A stretch of 64,000 nt of DNA from Ulva prolifera (Eukaryota; Chlorophyta; Ulvophyceae; Ulvales; Ulvaceae): the NCBI GenBank assembly GCA_023078555.1, contig CM041196.1:4092001-4156000 (forward strand), in the 5' to 3' direction. Below the pieces are notes generated by a model, which saw nothing but the letters and a program-made list of their open reading frames with translations, was not told the DNA's origin and did not search any database. The translations under genes and the position numbers were made by a program. Of the stretch, positions 22,108-35,500 are shown in pieces. Numbering within the stretch: position 1 is the first letter of the stretch; every line of letters begins with the position of its first letter.

Positions 22108-25100
22108 ATGGACCGAGACGGGTCGTGTTCAGCGTCAACATATGTACACCGGTGGTCGCCTGCCTCATCCAGTCCCTGTGCTCAGTGCGCGTGTAGCCAC
22201 ATGTGGCCTTCTTCGACCACCGGCGTCGCAATCGCTAGCGCATGTCGTCTCCATTGCACAGAATACTACCTGTCGATTGTGCAATCGTCTTTGCCAGTGT
22301 ATGTTGACAATGACGAAGGAGTGAGGTTTCAATTCGCGGTGAATCTCAGAGTACTGTCGTCGTGTGCAAGTATGATGTCGGCTGGGGCCTTACGGACATT
22401 GAAAGCTAAATTAGACAGTAATGAGTCGTATGAGAAGTCTTTCTATCGATTCGTGAAGGCCGCAGAGAGAGGAAAGTGGACGCCTGGGCAACCCATCCCA
22501 GAGATATCGCTATGCGACAGGGACGCGGGATTCCCCGTCGATCTCATGGGTCTTGGCTACGTTCTTACAGCAGCAGACATTACCATGGTGGGATGTGTGG
22601 TAGCAGCCGGTGGGGATGGGCTGGAGATGTACCTTGATTCGATACAGGCGATGAAAGAAGCGGCAGACGCAGTGACCCCGACGGACAACGACTCCTACGT
22701 AGAGTGGAAGATGGTGTCCTTGTGGCATGACCTTCGAGCACTCGCGTTCGAGCGCGCGGTCCGTACCGAGGCCCCGTGCGAGCCCCCAGAGATTGTGTTG
22801 TATAGATCGTGCCTGGACACGGTGGGAGTGGGGGAGGATGCCGGCGGCGCCCGCGAGCGTGTGCTGCTCACAGGCGGGACAGAGAGGATACAGGAATGGG
22901 TAGAGCGGGAGTCCACGGCTCCGCGGAATCCGGTACCGAAGTGGCCAGCGGCTGCAGTAACGGAGGCCCCGCTACAGGCACCGAGGATGGCAGTGCAGAT
23001 CGATCTGGGGGACGCCGCTCGCTCGAGTCCGGTGGGAGCTCCGAGGCACGCCATAACCTCGGGACCCGAGGAGGACCGTGCTTCGGTGCAGGCTGATTCC
23101 AGCGTCGGCAGTGCATCGGAGGGCGGGGCCAGGGGAGGGCGTGGTCAGCGGCTCAGGGGGCACGGGGGGAGGCCGGTTCGGGGTGGGCATGCCCTTAGTC
23201 GTGGGCAGAGCCTACAACAGCCAGCACAGCTGCGAAGGGGGGGTCATCGTGGCAGGCGAGGGGGTGCTGCCGCAGTAGAGCGGGCCTTGGGAAGTCAGCC
23301 AGCCAAAGGGGGGGAGCACGCGAACCCCCAGGCCGATGGGGGGCCCCAGACAGCAGAGCCGCCTGAGCAACTACAGCCCGGCACCCTAGAGGCACCTGCC
23401 TCCCCACCCTCCAGGACCACCGGATGTCTGCCCCCACCGCTGGAGGGCTTGGGTCCATCACAGGCCGACCCGCCCGCGCCCAAGGCGTCTGTGCTGCCAG
23501 GTGGGTCCAACCAAGAGCCTCTCCCAGCAGCAGGAGAGGACGTCAGTCACAGCGACAGCCCCCACCACCCTGGTGGAGGGGTGGTAGCGGGCGCGGGCCC
23601 ATCTGCCGGGCCTGGCCCCATTGCCCCCAATGCGGCCGGGTACAGCGCGGCCACCGCCATCCCCGGCGGCGCAGACCCCACGGCGCAGCCACCCGCCGAC
23701 CCGTCCGGGGCTACCCCCGGACTGGTGGGGCCGAGGCTGCCCGCCCCCCCCCCGGGAACGGCCGAACGAGATGCTGCTACCATGGCTGAAGGTGTCGGGG
23801 TGTTGTCCGTCGCACATCTTGCCCCGCCTTTGCCTGATCCTCCGGCGTGGGTTTCAAACCTGCCAGCCAAGCCTCGGGCGAAACTGAAGCAGGTGTGGTC
23901 GCCCATTGCTCCAGGAGCTGGCGCCGTACAGTTGCATGGGGGGGAACCTGCGACGGAGATTTCCTCCGGCGAAGACGACGAGCCATCTCTACCGACGGGG
24001 GGCGTTTCGGTGCAGCTGGGTCACTTCGGGGAAGCTAGGGTGTTTGTGGTGGTGAGCTTGGATGCCCTCGGGAGAGGCTGGCCCGAGGAGTGGCTGGAGT
24101 CGACCCACGTAGATTATGCGTGCACTAGATGTGTGCAGCTGGCAGGTGGGGGTGTCATCGCAGTGCCTAGCCAGAACATGGCTAGGGTGTGCATTGGGGA
24201 TTCGGGAGCAGACTGGACTGAAAGCCGCTCCGTCGCCTTGGGGAGCTGGCTGCACGGAGCGCATGCATTCGAACACGATTGCATCCTCGTCCCAGTCCCG
24301 CGGAACGGCCATTGGGCGTTGGCTGTCGTATGGCATCCATGTACGCTCCCTCGGCTGACCATGCCTGTGCAGAGTGTTAGGTGGGCATATCGTCCTCTCA
24401 CCTGGCGGGGAGGCCCCTGACTGTCAACACACATTGTGCTAGCTTGATGCAGGGCTCATGCTACAAGACCAGACCCCGAGTATGTTGTTTTTTGACAGCT
24501 TCACGGAAGCCGGGCCGGGCACAGCTGAGCGGGTGCAGGACGCCCTAAGCGAGGCCCTGTGCAGGGCTCTCGACAAGGCGGAGGGCGGGGCCCCCGCTCA
24601 TGCCAACCCCCCCCCAAAGCCCCAGTCACTGCCGGCAGGACAGGGCCGGCGACACAATCTTAGATTGGTCACCCGGCCGACAAAAGGAACGGCGAGGATA
24701 ATGCTGAAGTTGTCGAAGGTTCGAATCTCACTGTTATACACGCAGCTTAGAACGAGGCCTAGCAGTCCCTGAAATCTGCGTACAGCGAGTCGGATGAAAC
24801 AACAAATGACCTTGTAGCCCCATTACAATCCGCATCCCGGCCCCACCCCTGACAGCACCCCACTGGGCCGTTCCATCGTTCTGGACCGTACGTTGCATCG
24901 GTTACCCGATGTCACCTCAGCCCCCCACCGGACCCCACTATGGAGTGCAGGTCGCCGGAGTCCCGCAGCAACCGAACGGCCACGACTGCGGGGTCTACAC
25001 AGCTTTAATGGCCGACGCGGTATGCCAGGCTATGAGCGAGATGCGACAGGAGGGGGGGAACATGGTGCGCAGTGATCAGCACGGCGTGGAAGTGACTCGA

Positions 25101-25650
25101 AGGATCCTTGTTCGCACAAAGCGCATCAGCGTGCAACACGCGGTTTTGTACCGTATCCTCGTAACCCGGGCACTCATACAAGAGTGGCACCGGGGTGGGA
25201 GAGGTGGCGATGTGCTGGGCCGCCTATCCGCGGAGGATGCCACCAACATTCTAGCCGACGCGAGATGGGACCGCCACCTCCAGTCTCCGCCCTTTTCAAA
25301 CAAGACCGAAGACGAGTTGAGGTATGCACCTCCACACCCAACTGTGATGAGCAGGGCTACCTGTTTCCCTCGATGCATCTCGGCGCAGTAGGGTTCCACA
25401 GGGGTAGCAGTCCCATTAAGTATTCAGAATCTCGGGAGAGCTGCTCCCCCCCCCCACCCCCCCCCCCCCCCCCACCCCGCCGCAACGCCGCTGTATCAAG
25501 ACCGTCTCACACTAGGGACTACCTGACTGCAGGCTGTGGTATCTCCAAGCGAGTTTTGACGCCTTCATGGAGGAAGCAAAGCCGCACGTCAAAACACTCT
25601 GCAGGCAATACAACCAGTTAATGGCCAAGAACCTGCAACTGCGTCGCTGA
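22108..25650 (+). CDS. Ulp1-like cysteine protease (C48) carried by the CACTA element
   Basis: An N-terminal helical region (about 22,370-22,980) is followed by a long Gly/Pro/Ala-rich linker and then a C-terminal C48 peptidase domain. The catalytic set is complete: His in VPVPRNGHWALAVVW (about 24,290-24,335), Asp in SMLFFDSF (about 24,480-24,500), and Gln plus Cys in QQPNGHDCGVYTALM (about 24,970-25,012). The first large exon ends near 24,340-24,420, the second starts near 24,457, and the Cys exon covers about 24,900-25,318. A short last exon (25,533-25,650) ends MAKNLQLRR-stop. Ulp1-type proteases process SUMO-like proteins and are recurrent passengers in plant and algal DNA transposons. 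Start codon uncertain; an in-frame Met at 22,374 is an alternative. Confidence 0.82.
25445..25475. repeat. Long C-rich tract in a Ulp1 intron
   Basis: Nearly pure C with two A interruptions, immediately upstream of the last exon of the protease gene. A shorter pure C run lies at about 26,272-26,285. Confidence 0.75.
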
Positions 25651-25654
25651 GTCA

Positions 25655-26530
25655 TGAAGACGTGGACATCATCGCCGGTAGGATCACAGGCATAGCCAAG
25701 CAGCCGGTGGTGTGCTCGCCAGTCAGGTGGCAGGGATCCTGTATGTGCCACTGCTACTGTAGGCCATAGGAAATGGGGCGGTGGCCACAGGGTCCCTTTG
25801 GCGAAGGGGCTACTGTAGAGGTAGACATGTCAAATCTCGACCTAGGGTGGTGGACTGCCTATCGTTACAACGGATACACCAGAAGTTGTACACCGAGTGC
25901 TGAACTTGTATATTTGCAATATGATTACTTGTAATATGTCACATTTTGGACAGGTTGTACACTCGACAATACAGAAACGATACGCTTCAGCTATGATGTG
26001 AAGGACGAAGGGTAGCTTGTTCGCAGTGTATTGAGTACAACTGTAGAGGCCTAAGAAAAGCTCAACATTTGATACCCACGCTCACGCAGCCGCTCTGTCA
26101 CATATGTACTGATGTACAGCATGCCAACAGCTTACATTCGTTAATATTCCAAGGATCATCATCAGAAACTGAGAAACCAGCTTCGACAGCACAGAATGAC
26201 TGCCTCCATACGCCCAACAAAACAAGGCTTAACCGCACGTCAAACCCCAAGGCACGTCAAACCCCAAGGTACCCCCCCCCCCCCCTCCCAAACCTAGTCA
26301 CGGAACCCTGCTGCATGCCCACATACCCCCTGTAGTGCATCTTCGACCGCCGGGCACTCCTTTACAGTGCTCCCCTAGGTAGTCTGGCGTCCCTGCACTT
26401 GGAGAAGCGTCACGCCGTAGGAACTACCGATAGAGGACAAGGCGGGGGCAGGGCGGAGCGGCGGTACAGGTTATGGGTACGGGGAGCATATGCAACAGTA
26501 GGGGGCTGGGGCAAACAGCTGTCACGTTCA
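25655..26530. other. Spacer between convergent CACTA genes
   Basis: No coding exon recognised. At about 25,785-25,815 there is a hairpin CCCTTTGGCGAAGGGG followed by CTACTGTAG, whose core resembles the GCCATTCGGCGAATGGC palindrome of the terminal arrays. The rest is AT-richer and contains the likely polyadenylation regions of the flanking convergent genes. Confidence 0.5.
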
Positions 26531-26537
26531 GGGCAAG

Positions 26538-29500
26538 TTAATTGAAAATGACGGAGCATACCCGTCGGAAAAGCTGGATGACCTCCCTGACAGTGGCATC
26601 GTCGGGCTGAAGCCCATACAGCTGAATCACCGACATGAGGCTGGCAGTCAGCGCTTCCGGATCCGACTGCAGCCTGGGATTACTCATCATCATGCATTCG
26701 CAGGCCACCACGATGAGCCGCAGTTGAGCAGGGCGCCCTATTCCATGTGCCTGCGAGGTGTCTAAGTAGGCGTCCACCCGCAGGTGGGTTTGCTGCGCTG
26801 CGGGACACTGGTCCACGGTCAGCTGCAGGCTGCCCTCTTCATCCTGCAGGTGGATGCCCTGGGATGGCGGGGGCCCCGGCATGAATTCCTCACCCGCCTG
26901 ATCATCATCCGACTCACCGTCAAGGCCCAGACTGGAAAGACCGTCCGATGCTTCATCTGTAAGACGAACAGCGAAGGCGATGGCTGATGCATAGTCGGTG
27001 ATGGCACAAGCAGCATCAACACCATCGCCATGGCCACCGACAGCTTCCCTTGCCCCTAATGCCGCTGGTCCCGCCTGAGGGGAAGATGGGTTGGCCAAAC
27101 CCGGCCCTGCCGATGCAACTCGGCTTGGGGCCCCACCCGGCTGTGCAGCAGTAGGCACGGCACTCACCTCGCTCGGGCGGACCGGCATCCTGAGACCCCA
27201 TCCCAGGTCGTCTGGGGCACATGCCCCATCCGATGGAAGTGCTGCAGCTACAGCAGACGGCGCTGCTAGGCCCGGCGGCATGACAGGAGCCAGCGACTCG
27301 GGCGGCCTGCCGGCTGCTGGCGCTGTGGACTGAAACTCTCCGGGTTCTGCTGGATCAGGCACCAGGCCATCCTCACCCCCCCCGCCCTCCCTCGGCTGCA
27401 GAGCTGGTCCTCCCTGCCCGGACATAGCTGCGGCAGCGCTGCCGAGCGGCTTAGGAGCCGCTGCCCCCCCGCCCCCCCTCGGCTGCGGAGCTGGTCCTCC
27501 CTGCCCGGACACAACTGCGGCAGCGCTGCCGAGCGGCTTAGGAGCCGCTGCCCCCCCGCCCCCCCTCGGCTGCGGAGCTGGTCCTCCCTGCCCGGACACA
27601 ACTGCGGCAGCGCTGCCGAGCGGGTTAGGAGCCGCTGCCCCCCCGCCCCCCCTCGGCTGCGGAGCTGGTCCTCCCTGCCCGGACAAAACTGCGGCAGCGC
27701 TGCCGAGCGGCTTAGGAGCCGCTGCCCCCCCGCCCCCCCTCGGCTGCGGAGCTGGTCCTCCCTGCCCGGACACAACTGCGGCAGCGCTGCCGAGCGGCTT
27801 AGGAGCCGCTGCCCCCCCGGTTGGAGGGGCCGGGGTCCCCCCCCGCCCACCGGACTCCTCAGTGTCGCTGTCGCTGTCCGCGGGGGCACTGGCAGCCGTG
27901 GCTCCCTTTTCGGCTTTCCGGGCGCCCAGTTTGCGCAGCAACAAAGCCTTACCGCGTGCACCGGTGCGTCCCGCGCCGGTAACCCTCCCCACTCCAGCCT
28001 TCCCACCGGCTACACGAACGCGCTTGTCAGCAGCAGCCTTCTCTGCTGCACTGCGCCCGACGCCGACCCCCCCCGTGCCGGCACTTGGTGGTATGACAGG
28101 GGGGTGGCGGCTGTCCTCCGGGAGAGCGGCGAGGATGCCCGCGGGTATGTGGACGAGCTCGGCACTGCACAAGTACCAGATTTGCACCCAAAGAAAGATA
28201 CACTGAAGTGGCCACAGGGTATTTCATAACAAGTTGGGACACGTGGTACAGGCAATAGACACAGCAATGTAGTAAACAGAGACCCGCTGGCACAGAAACA
28301 CACGGCTTACGGGGTGTGCGCACTTGTAGCAGCTTGGACTTTGCATTCCTTTGGCGATTGACAGCTTTGCCAGTTCCACAGCGCCGGCGTATCCCCAGTC
28401 CTTGATCTCAGGGAACGTCCCTGGCCTTAGGCGAACGGGGGTCGTGGAGACCGGCCTGCCCGAACTGCTCCCCGCGGATGTTATAAGCAAGGACCTATGC
28501 GCAGCATTCATCAAGCTAGCTAGTGGGCTGCAGAGCCGTTACCTGTGGAGCACTCAGGTCGTACGTCGGCAATGCACAGATCAGGGGAAGTACTGTAATG
28601 CAGTGAGGCAATACAGGAACCACGTAAGACTGTAAGAGAATGGTTACAGTAGACTTGGAGGCACATGACTATATGCCACCGATCAGTCAAGTCTACAGCG
28701 GTCATAATCACAGTGACCGCACACAATCCTAACATGGATTGTGCTGGATTATGCTCATGCATATGATCATGCATATGTCCTAACATAACAGGAGTTGGGC
28801 CCGTGGCCACCACACTCATGTGCGTACTTGCACGTCATGCATTGTGTCCCAGGATGGACCTCATTTATGACACTCCCCTAGAGACTAATCTGGACTGGCA
28901 TCAGATGAAGTCTCTTCCGAACATCCTTCAATGCAGGACCTGGTAACACCTTCGTGAAGACATCAGCAAGCTGGTCTTTGGTCCCTACCCATTGCACTTG
29001 AATCTCGTCTGCCTCTACAAATTCACGGACCCTTAGGTGCCGCACTCGAATGTGTTTAGACCTATCACTAGAGATTGGGTTGTTGGCTAGGATATTCGCA
29101 CTTTTATTGTCTCCCCAAAGCACAGGTTTTTCTGGACGAAGATGCAGGTCTAACAACAACTGTTTAGCCCACATCAACTCGTTTGCTGCACTACTCATAG
29201 CGATCAGCTCAGCCTCAGTTGTATCACCAGCAGTGATAGGCTGTCGCTTCGACCTCCAAAATACTGTGTTGCCATAGACCCTTAGGACTAGGCCACTCAC
29301 ACTTTTTAGGCCTTTGTAATTCGCGAAATCAGCATCCGAATAGCCTTCCAGCAAACAGCTCTTTGATGAGCCCTCAAACACTCGACCTAGTTCCTTCGTG
29401 GACTGCAGGTATCTCAGTATATGTTGCACCGCTGGCCAATGCTCCTTTAAACTACACCCCATATGTTTGGCCAAAACATTGCAGGCATAAGAAATATCAG

Positions 29501-32500
29501 GCCGCGTAACTACAGCAATATATTGGATGCCTCCTACAGCACTCATGAATCTAGCGTGCTCAGCCTGGTCTGCTACCTCAAGTTCGGGATGATCCTTAGC
29601 ACTCCTCAACTGTTGCCTTGGCACCAGCGGAGTCGGACTAGGTCTGCAATCTGCCATGCTGAATTTCTCTAGCAGGTTCACTACTTTCTGCTGCTGAGAT
29701 AGAGAGATGATCTTCTGCTTCCTATCCCTGGTGATTGAGGCACCTAGTGCCAACGACAAGTCACCAAGGTCTCTACCTTCAAATGCTTTGAGAATCTGAT
29801 CGATCAACTCCTTCAGGCCCGTAGACCGTCCAAAGATAAACAGATCATCGACCCACAGAAATATGAAACACCTACCAGTTTTTCTAACATACAGTGCTGG
29901 GTCTGAATGTGATCTCACAAAACCCATTTCACCTAGCAAACGTGCAAGGGCCTTGTGCCATTCACGTGCAGCCTGCTTCAATCCATACAAAGTCTTAAGC
30001 AATTTCCACACACGATTTGTACCGTCATTCAGGATAGGAGGCTGTTCAACGTAGACAGTCTCATTCATTACCCCATTTAGAAAGGCACACTGGATATCGA
30101 CATGCTTCATTTCTAAGTCCTCTACTGCAGCGATCGAAAGCAATGCACGCAAAGTAGCATAGCTCCCTACTGGAGCCCACGTTTCAAAGAAATCAATTCC
30201 CTCTTCCTGGGTAAAACCCCTAGCTACATACCGCGCCTTGTAACGCTGGATCTCCCCTGTGGGTCCCCTCTTTATCTTATAGACCCACTTACCAGAAATG
30301 GCCTTGGCCCCTACTGGCAGCTCAACGAGCTCATAAGTTCCATGCTCGCTTAACGAAGTCACCTCCTCCTTCATAGCACCATGCCACTTCTCGGCATCTT
30401 CTCCAGCTAAGGCCTGTTTCCAAGGCGGGCTATCAGGATCAAAAGGTTTCCTCTTCTTAATGGCTGCAACCCGACGGGATGAACGTCGCTGGGCTGACTT
30501 ACCGCCATCAAGCTCCCCATGCTTGGTCACCTCTGCACCAGCCACCGCACTGTCAGCCGTAGCCAACATGCCTGATGTTTCGGCTACCTTTGGTGCTACT
30601 GTCTGCTCACTTACTGTGCTATGCTCTATATCAACACTAGCTTCTATGACAGCAACATCTGCATGTGGAATCAAGCGCTTGCGTACAAGCGGGTTCCATT
30701 TGTGTCTAACTGGGGCCGACTGCGCTTCCTGCCCTTGGGCATCAGCAGCAGTGTCATGCAAATCAAAACTAACTTCTTTAGCAGGATGCATAGACTCCCC
30801 AGCGACAGGTGAGTTTGGGGCCGGACTTACCTCTCCCCTGGAGATAAATCCACCCAGATGCTCGCGCATGTAGTCCATCCCATGCTCCAAGCTGCGAGCC
30901 GTAGCCCGATCGCCTGAAGCCCTGGGGATGGGTCCCCCAATATCCCCCATGGCCCCTCGCGGCGGGCCAGCTGATCCCGCCGCGGCAGAGCTGGGTTGAT
31001 GTTGTATCTCCATGTCGCGGACACTCACCTCATCTACTCTGCCAGAGTCGCCGGCGAGAGATCTCCCCGGAGATGTGAAGCTCTTCGCCCTCTGGCTGTT
31101 GTGTGCGGCCGATGGCGACATGTCGATGTTGGAGTGCTCAAGCTCCCGAAAGCGGTCGACGTTGGAGTGATTGTTGACGCGCTCGATGTTCTCACCTGGC
31201 TGAAGGTGCAAATCAACAGCACCTTGGCGTAGCTCCTGACTACGCACTACCGCATGGACGTTCTCAACTACCTCTGGAGTTGTCTGTCTAGTCTTCCGCT
31301 GTAGCTCCCCTGAACCGAGGTCATCCCCCAGCTCCGGAACTACATGCTCAAACTCTGCGGCCAGGCTATCGTCGATGTACTCCGAATCATGCAGGTCAAC
31401 AAGATTCTTGCCTATGGCCATCCCGTCAAAATCATACTCAGCAGCGCCGTGCACTTGCATGTACTGCTTGCGAGCAGCAACTGCATCGACATCTGACAAC
31501 GGGGGCGCGTACACCTTTTCCGCCATCTTGGGCTGGAATTCTAGTTTCTCAACTTCACTCCTAGTCGCTTTTGGCATGAGCCCTATCTCCACGCTATCGA
31601 ATTTCTTGATGTACTCACGCAACATCGCGGCGCTATACACCATCTGCCGCACTTCAATCACTTTGCCGCCCCCCGGTACGGATTGGTAAACCCTGTTCAT
31701 GTGTGGGCCTTGACCCGGACCTACCCACACAGCGTTTGCTCCCCTAGCGTCTAGTCTGCGTAGATGCTGACCATTCTGATAGAAATACACTGGCAAACCC
31801 CATGGACGCATCTGCTCTACAAGCAGTTTGAATCGTTCAAGATTCAATGATCTCCCATAGAAGACCATATACGGGACCACAAGTCGGAAATTAGTGTTTT
31901 CCCAGAGTCTATTGCACCGCTCACTTTCGCCACGCTTTGCCTGTGCCGTGATCTCTTCTTCTGTCATAAGCTTATCACCTTTAGCTGGAGCAGGCTTGTT
32001 ACTCACACCTTTCGATTTCACTGCGAGCACTCTACTTCTATTAGCTCTGCTAAGATTTTCAATCGCATTGGACAAATTCTTCTGTATGAACTTTTTCTTT
32101 TCACGAGTCATCAAAGCAGTGCTAGGCACAAGATTAGTGCAATGGTTGACACACATCGCCCCCTCAGGCCATAGCCGGCGGGGTAGATCGGTTGGGAGAA
32201 TTGCAGCACGCATTTTATCAGAGGTGACACCACACGTACGCTCTGCTATACCATTTCCCTCATGATGTCCAGGAGCACATGTTTCCCACGATATTCCGTT
32301 CTCCGAGAAGTAATCTTGGATATTGTGACCCTCAAACTCTCCGCCACGATCTCCGTGTACACCCATAACCCTAGGTGTGATCTTAATGCCCTCATCATCA
32401 ACGAACTCATGCGGAAGAACACTAGTCCGTATGTGCTCAATGATTTCAACTAGCAGCTGTGGCACTCTAGACTTCGCATCCATTGGACAAGCAAAACTGT

Positions 32501-35500
32501 AACGTGAATGCTCATCGACGACTATGAGAATGTACCGTGCTTTTCCTACCCCTACAGGCAAGATGGGACCCATAACATCAACATGCAGCCATGCACCAGA
32601 CCATTGGGCCTCATCATGTTCTACATTTGTGCCATGCTGATTACTAGAGCCGGAATCATGGGAGGCTAGGCGACAACCGTGGCAGCGACCTAGATTCTCC
32701 TTCACCACATCATATTTTATTCCTAGACCCTTATACACCTCAGCTTTGGACATCATTTGCAGAATGGATGTGCCCGTTTGTAGACTCAAATGTGTCAGAA
32801 ATGTCGTGTTCAGCTTGGCAGCACCCGGAACATGTTGTGCCTTGCCAGTCAATGCAGCTATTCTGCAGAGATCGGCCTCGTCACTCTCGAGCTTTGCCAC
32901 GGCATTGCTCGAGGACCATGCTTTAGGACTATTGACTTGCTCACCCCTTAGGATGGGCTTGCCCTTATCCGTCTCAATGAAAAGAACAAGACGATTCTTC
33001 GCGTCTGTGGACTGGTTAATCCTGCCCTCCTTGTGGCCTAGGGCCTGGTCAGAGAAACCTGGGATGATGACTATATCACCTCCCTCCGTGACAGCACGCG
33101 TTTGCAGGAAAATATTCTCATGCTTCAACTCCTCCGTAGACAAGATGTTGAAGGGGCATGCAGGGACATACAGACAGCTCGGGATCTCTAGGACTAATTC
33201 CTTCACATCACCACCCGTAGTCACATACGAACCTACTTTGAAACAAATTGTTCCTTCGCCCACGACAGGAATGTCCTCGTCACCGACAGGCTGGATGCAC
33301 GGGATTCTCGATTTCCGCATGCAGACGAATAGCTCAGGATTACGGATCACATGAGCTTGAGATCCACTGTCTATGAGAAAATTGCACAGCTCGCCCAGGC
33401 GGGCAACATCAACCATGCTGAATCCGTCACCTGGAAACTCCAGTGCAGCGACGGATGGGCCTCTGCCCCGTCCGCGTCCGCGTCCGCGTCCTCGTCCGCG
33501 GCCGGTGTTGTTGCCGCGAGGCTGAGCTGCCTGCTCAGAGAGGAACTTTCTGACCTCCGGATGGATGTCCGGGCAGTCCTTCTGAAGATGGCCTGTCTTC
33601 TTGCACACGTAGCATGTGCGGGTCTCATTGGCAGCGACGGCAGCAACTGCAGGGCGCTGTGGCTGTTGTGGGTTCCTACCTCTAGGGCCATGATCACGCC
33701 CTGCCCCTTGGGGAGGTCCACAGGCATCTAATGCCCGTGCGTGATTCGTGATGGCAGCTATCTGAGTGAGGAAATCACGACCTCCTTGCTCACTACGCAA
33801 TGATACAAATTCCCTACCGAGAGGCTCGAACAGCTTGTTGCTAACCTGGTACTGAGCAGGTTGAGCACCCAAAGCAGTCAGCTGATTGACTAAGGACATA
33901 ATATATGTGCAGTATTCTTCTACCTGCGTGGCTCTATGACCTTTGAGTACAGCACGTGAGAACCTATCCCACAGGGATCTGATCTCAGCCTCTTTGCTTG
34001 GCATATACTTGGCACGCAATGCACTCCATACATCCTTAAGGGAGACAAACACACGGACATATTCTAAGTCCTGTGCTGGCAGTGCAAAGCATACAACTGC
34101 CATTACCTTGTCATGAGTTGCAGTCTCAGGACCAGTAGGCAATTCTGTCAGAAGGTGATGAAGGCCATGGCCTTTGAGCCAGAGCTCAACACGAAACTCA
34201 AACGTTGAGAATCGTTCACCTTTACTAAAATCCCACTGTGGGGACTTCCCTTTGTCAATCGCGGGCTCACGGAAGTTCATAGATCTCATTGCGTCAACTA
34301 TGGCATTAGCATCAACTAAGTTCGCATTCAGATGACTATTACCTGAGTCATCAGCTTCAGCCTGGGCCGTAGCACGCAGAGCTTCCGCCTCAGCCTCGGC
34401 AGCTTCACGAGCCTGTTCCGCGCGCGCTAGAGCAGCACGAACATTGCTTGCTTCAACCCGAGCTTGCTCCGCCGTAGCGTTAGCAGCTTCAAGCTGAGAG
34501 GCAGCTTGTGCAGCTTGTGCACGTCTAGTACCAGCGGCTGGCCCATCAGCACGGCTAGTAGTGGGTACGCCACCAGGTGCATCGCCCGAAGCGTGCAAGA
34601 GAGCAGCTTGCCTCTCAGCTTCGGCCGTAGCCTCAGCTTCAAGAGCAGCTTCCTCTTCTGGTGATGACATGGTCTACCTGCAGCGAGCGATCTCTTCTCT
34701 CGCGCGGGCAGCTTCGTCGGCCGGCCCGTGGACCGTCACGACTAATCTAATGTAAACCGCAGCCACACAGCTCGCAATCAAACATGCGAATTACTACTGT
34801 TGACTATCATGCGGTTGATCTGGTCATATGACTACGCACTAAAGCAGCGCAGATGCCCTTGGGCATGCGCGGTCATATGACACACCACTATTACGCACAA
34901 CGAATGCAACCGCGCAAACGTTCATCGATACCATGTTATAAGCAAGGACCTATGCGCAGCATTCATCAAGCTAGCTAGTGGGCTGCAGAGCCGTTACCTG
35001 TGGAGCACTCAGGTCGTACGTCGGCAATGCACAGATCAGGGGAAGTACTGTAATGCAGTGAGGCAATACAGGAACCACGTAAGACTGTAAGAGAATGGTT
35101 ACAGTAGACTTGGAGGCACATGACTATATGCCACCGATCAGTCAAGTCTACAGCGGTCATAATCACAGTGACCGCACACAATCCTAACATGGATTGTGCT
35201 GGATTATGCTCATGCATATGATCATGCATATGTCCTAACATAACAGGAGTTGGGCCCGTGGCCACCACACTCATGTGCGTACTTGCACGTCATGCATTGT
35301 GTCCCAGGATGGACCTCATTTATGACAGCGGAGACTTTATGCGCCACACTCAGGTGCCGCCAGCTCCGGAGCGCCCAGTGCCAGAGCGTGTGGGAAGGGC
35401 ACAAGGGCAGCAGCTCGTCCACCAACCTCTTGACGGGAAGACCGTACCCCGACTTCACCAAGGCTGCACGCGCCGTGTGCGTCAGGTGTCCGCAACGCCT

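Larger units (their letters stand above)
28479..35327 (-). mobile_element. Ty1/Copia LTR retrotransposon, complete and very young
   Basis: Two 394-bp LTRs (28,479-28,872 and 34,934-35,327) are identical by eye, and TG...CA termini are present. The 5-bp target duplication GCGGA lies at 28,474-28,478 and 35,328-35,332. The primer-binding site directly inside the 5' LTR starts TGGTATC, as in elements primed by initiator-Met tRNA. A purine tract (AGGGGAG on -) abuts the 3' LTR. One uninterrupted polyprotein lies between. Identical LTRs mean insertion so recent that no substitution has accumulated. The insertion lies in an exon of gene B2 of the CACTA element. Confidence 0.97.

Noticed and set aside
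24715..24730. GGTTCGAATCTC resembling a tRNA B box
   Set aside because: Lies in or beside the Ulp1 gene with no A box upstream.
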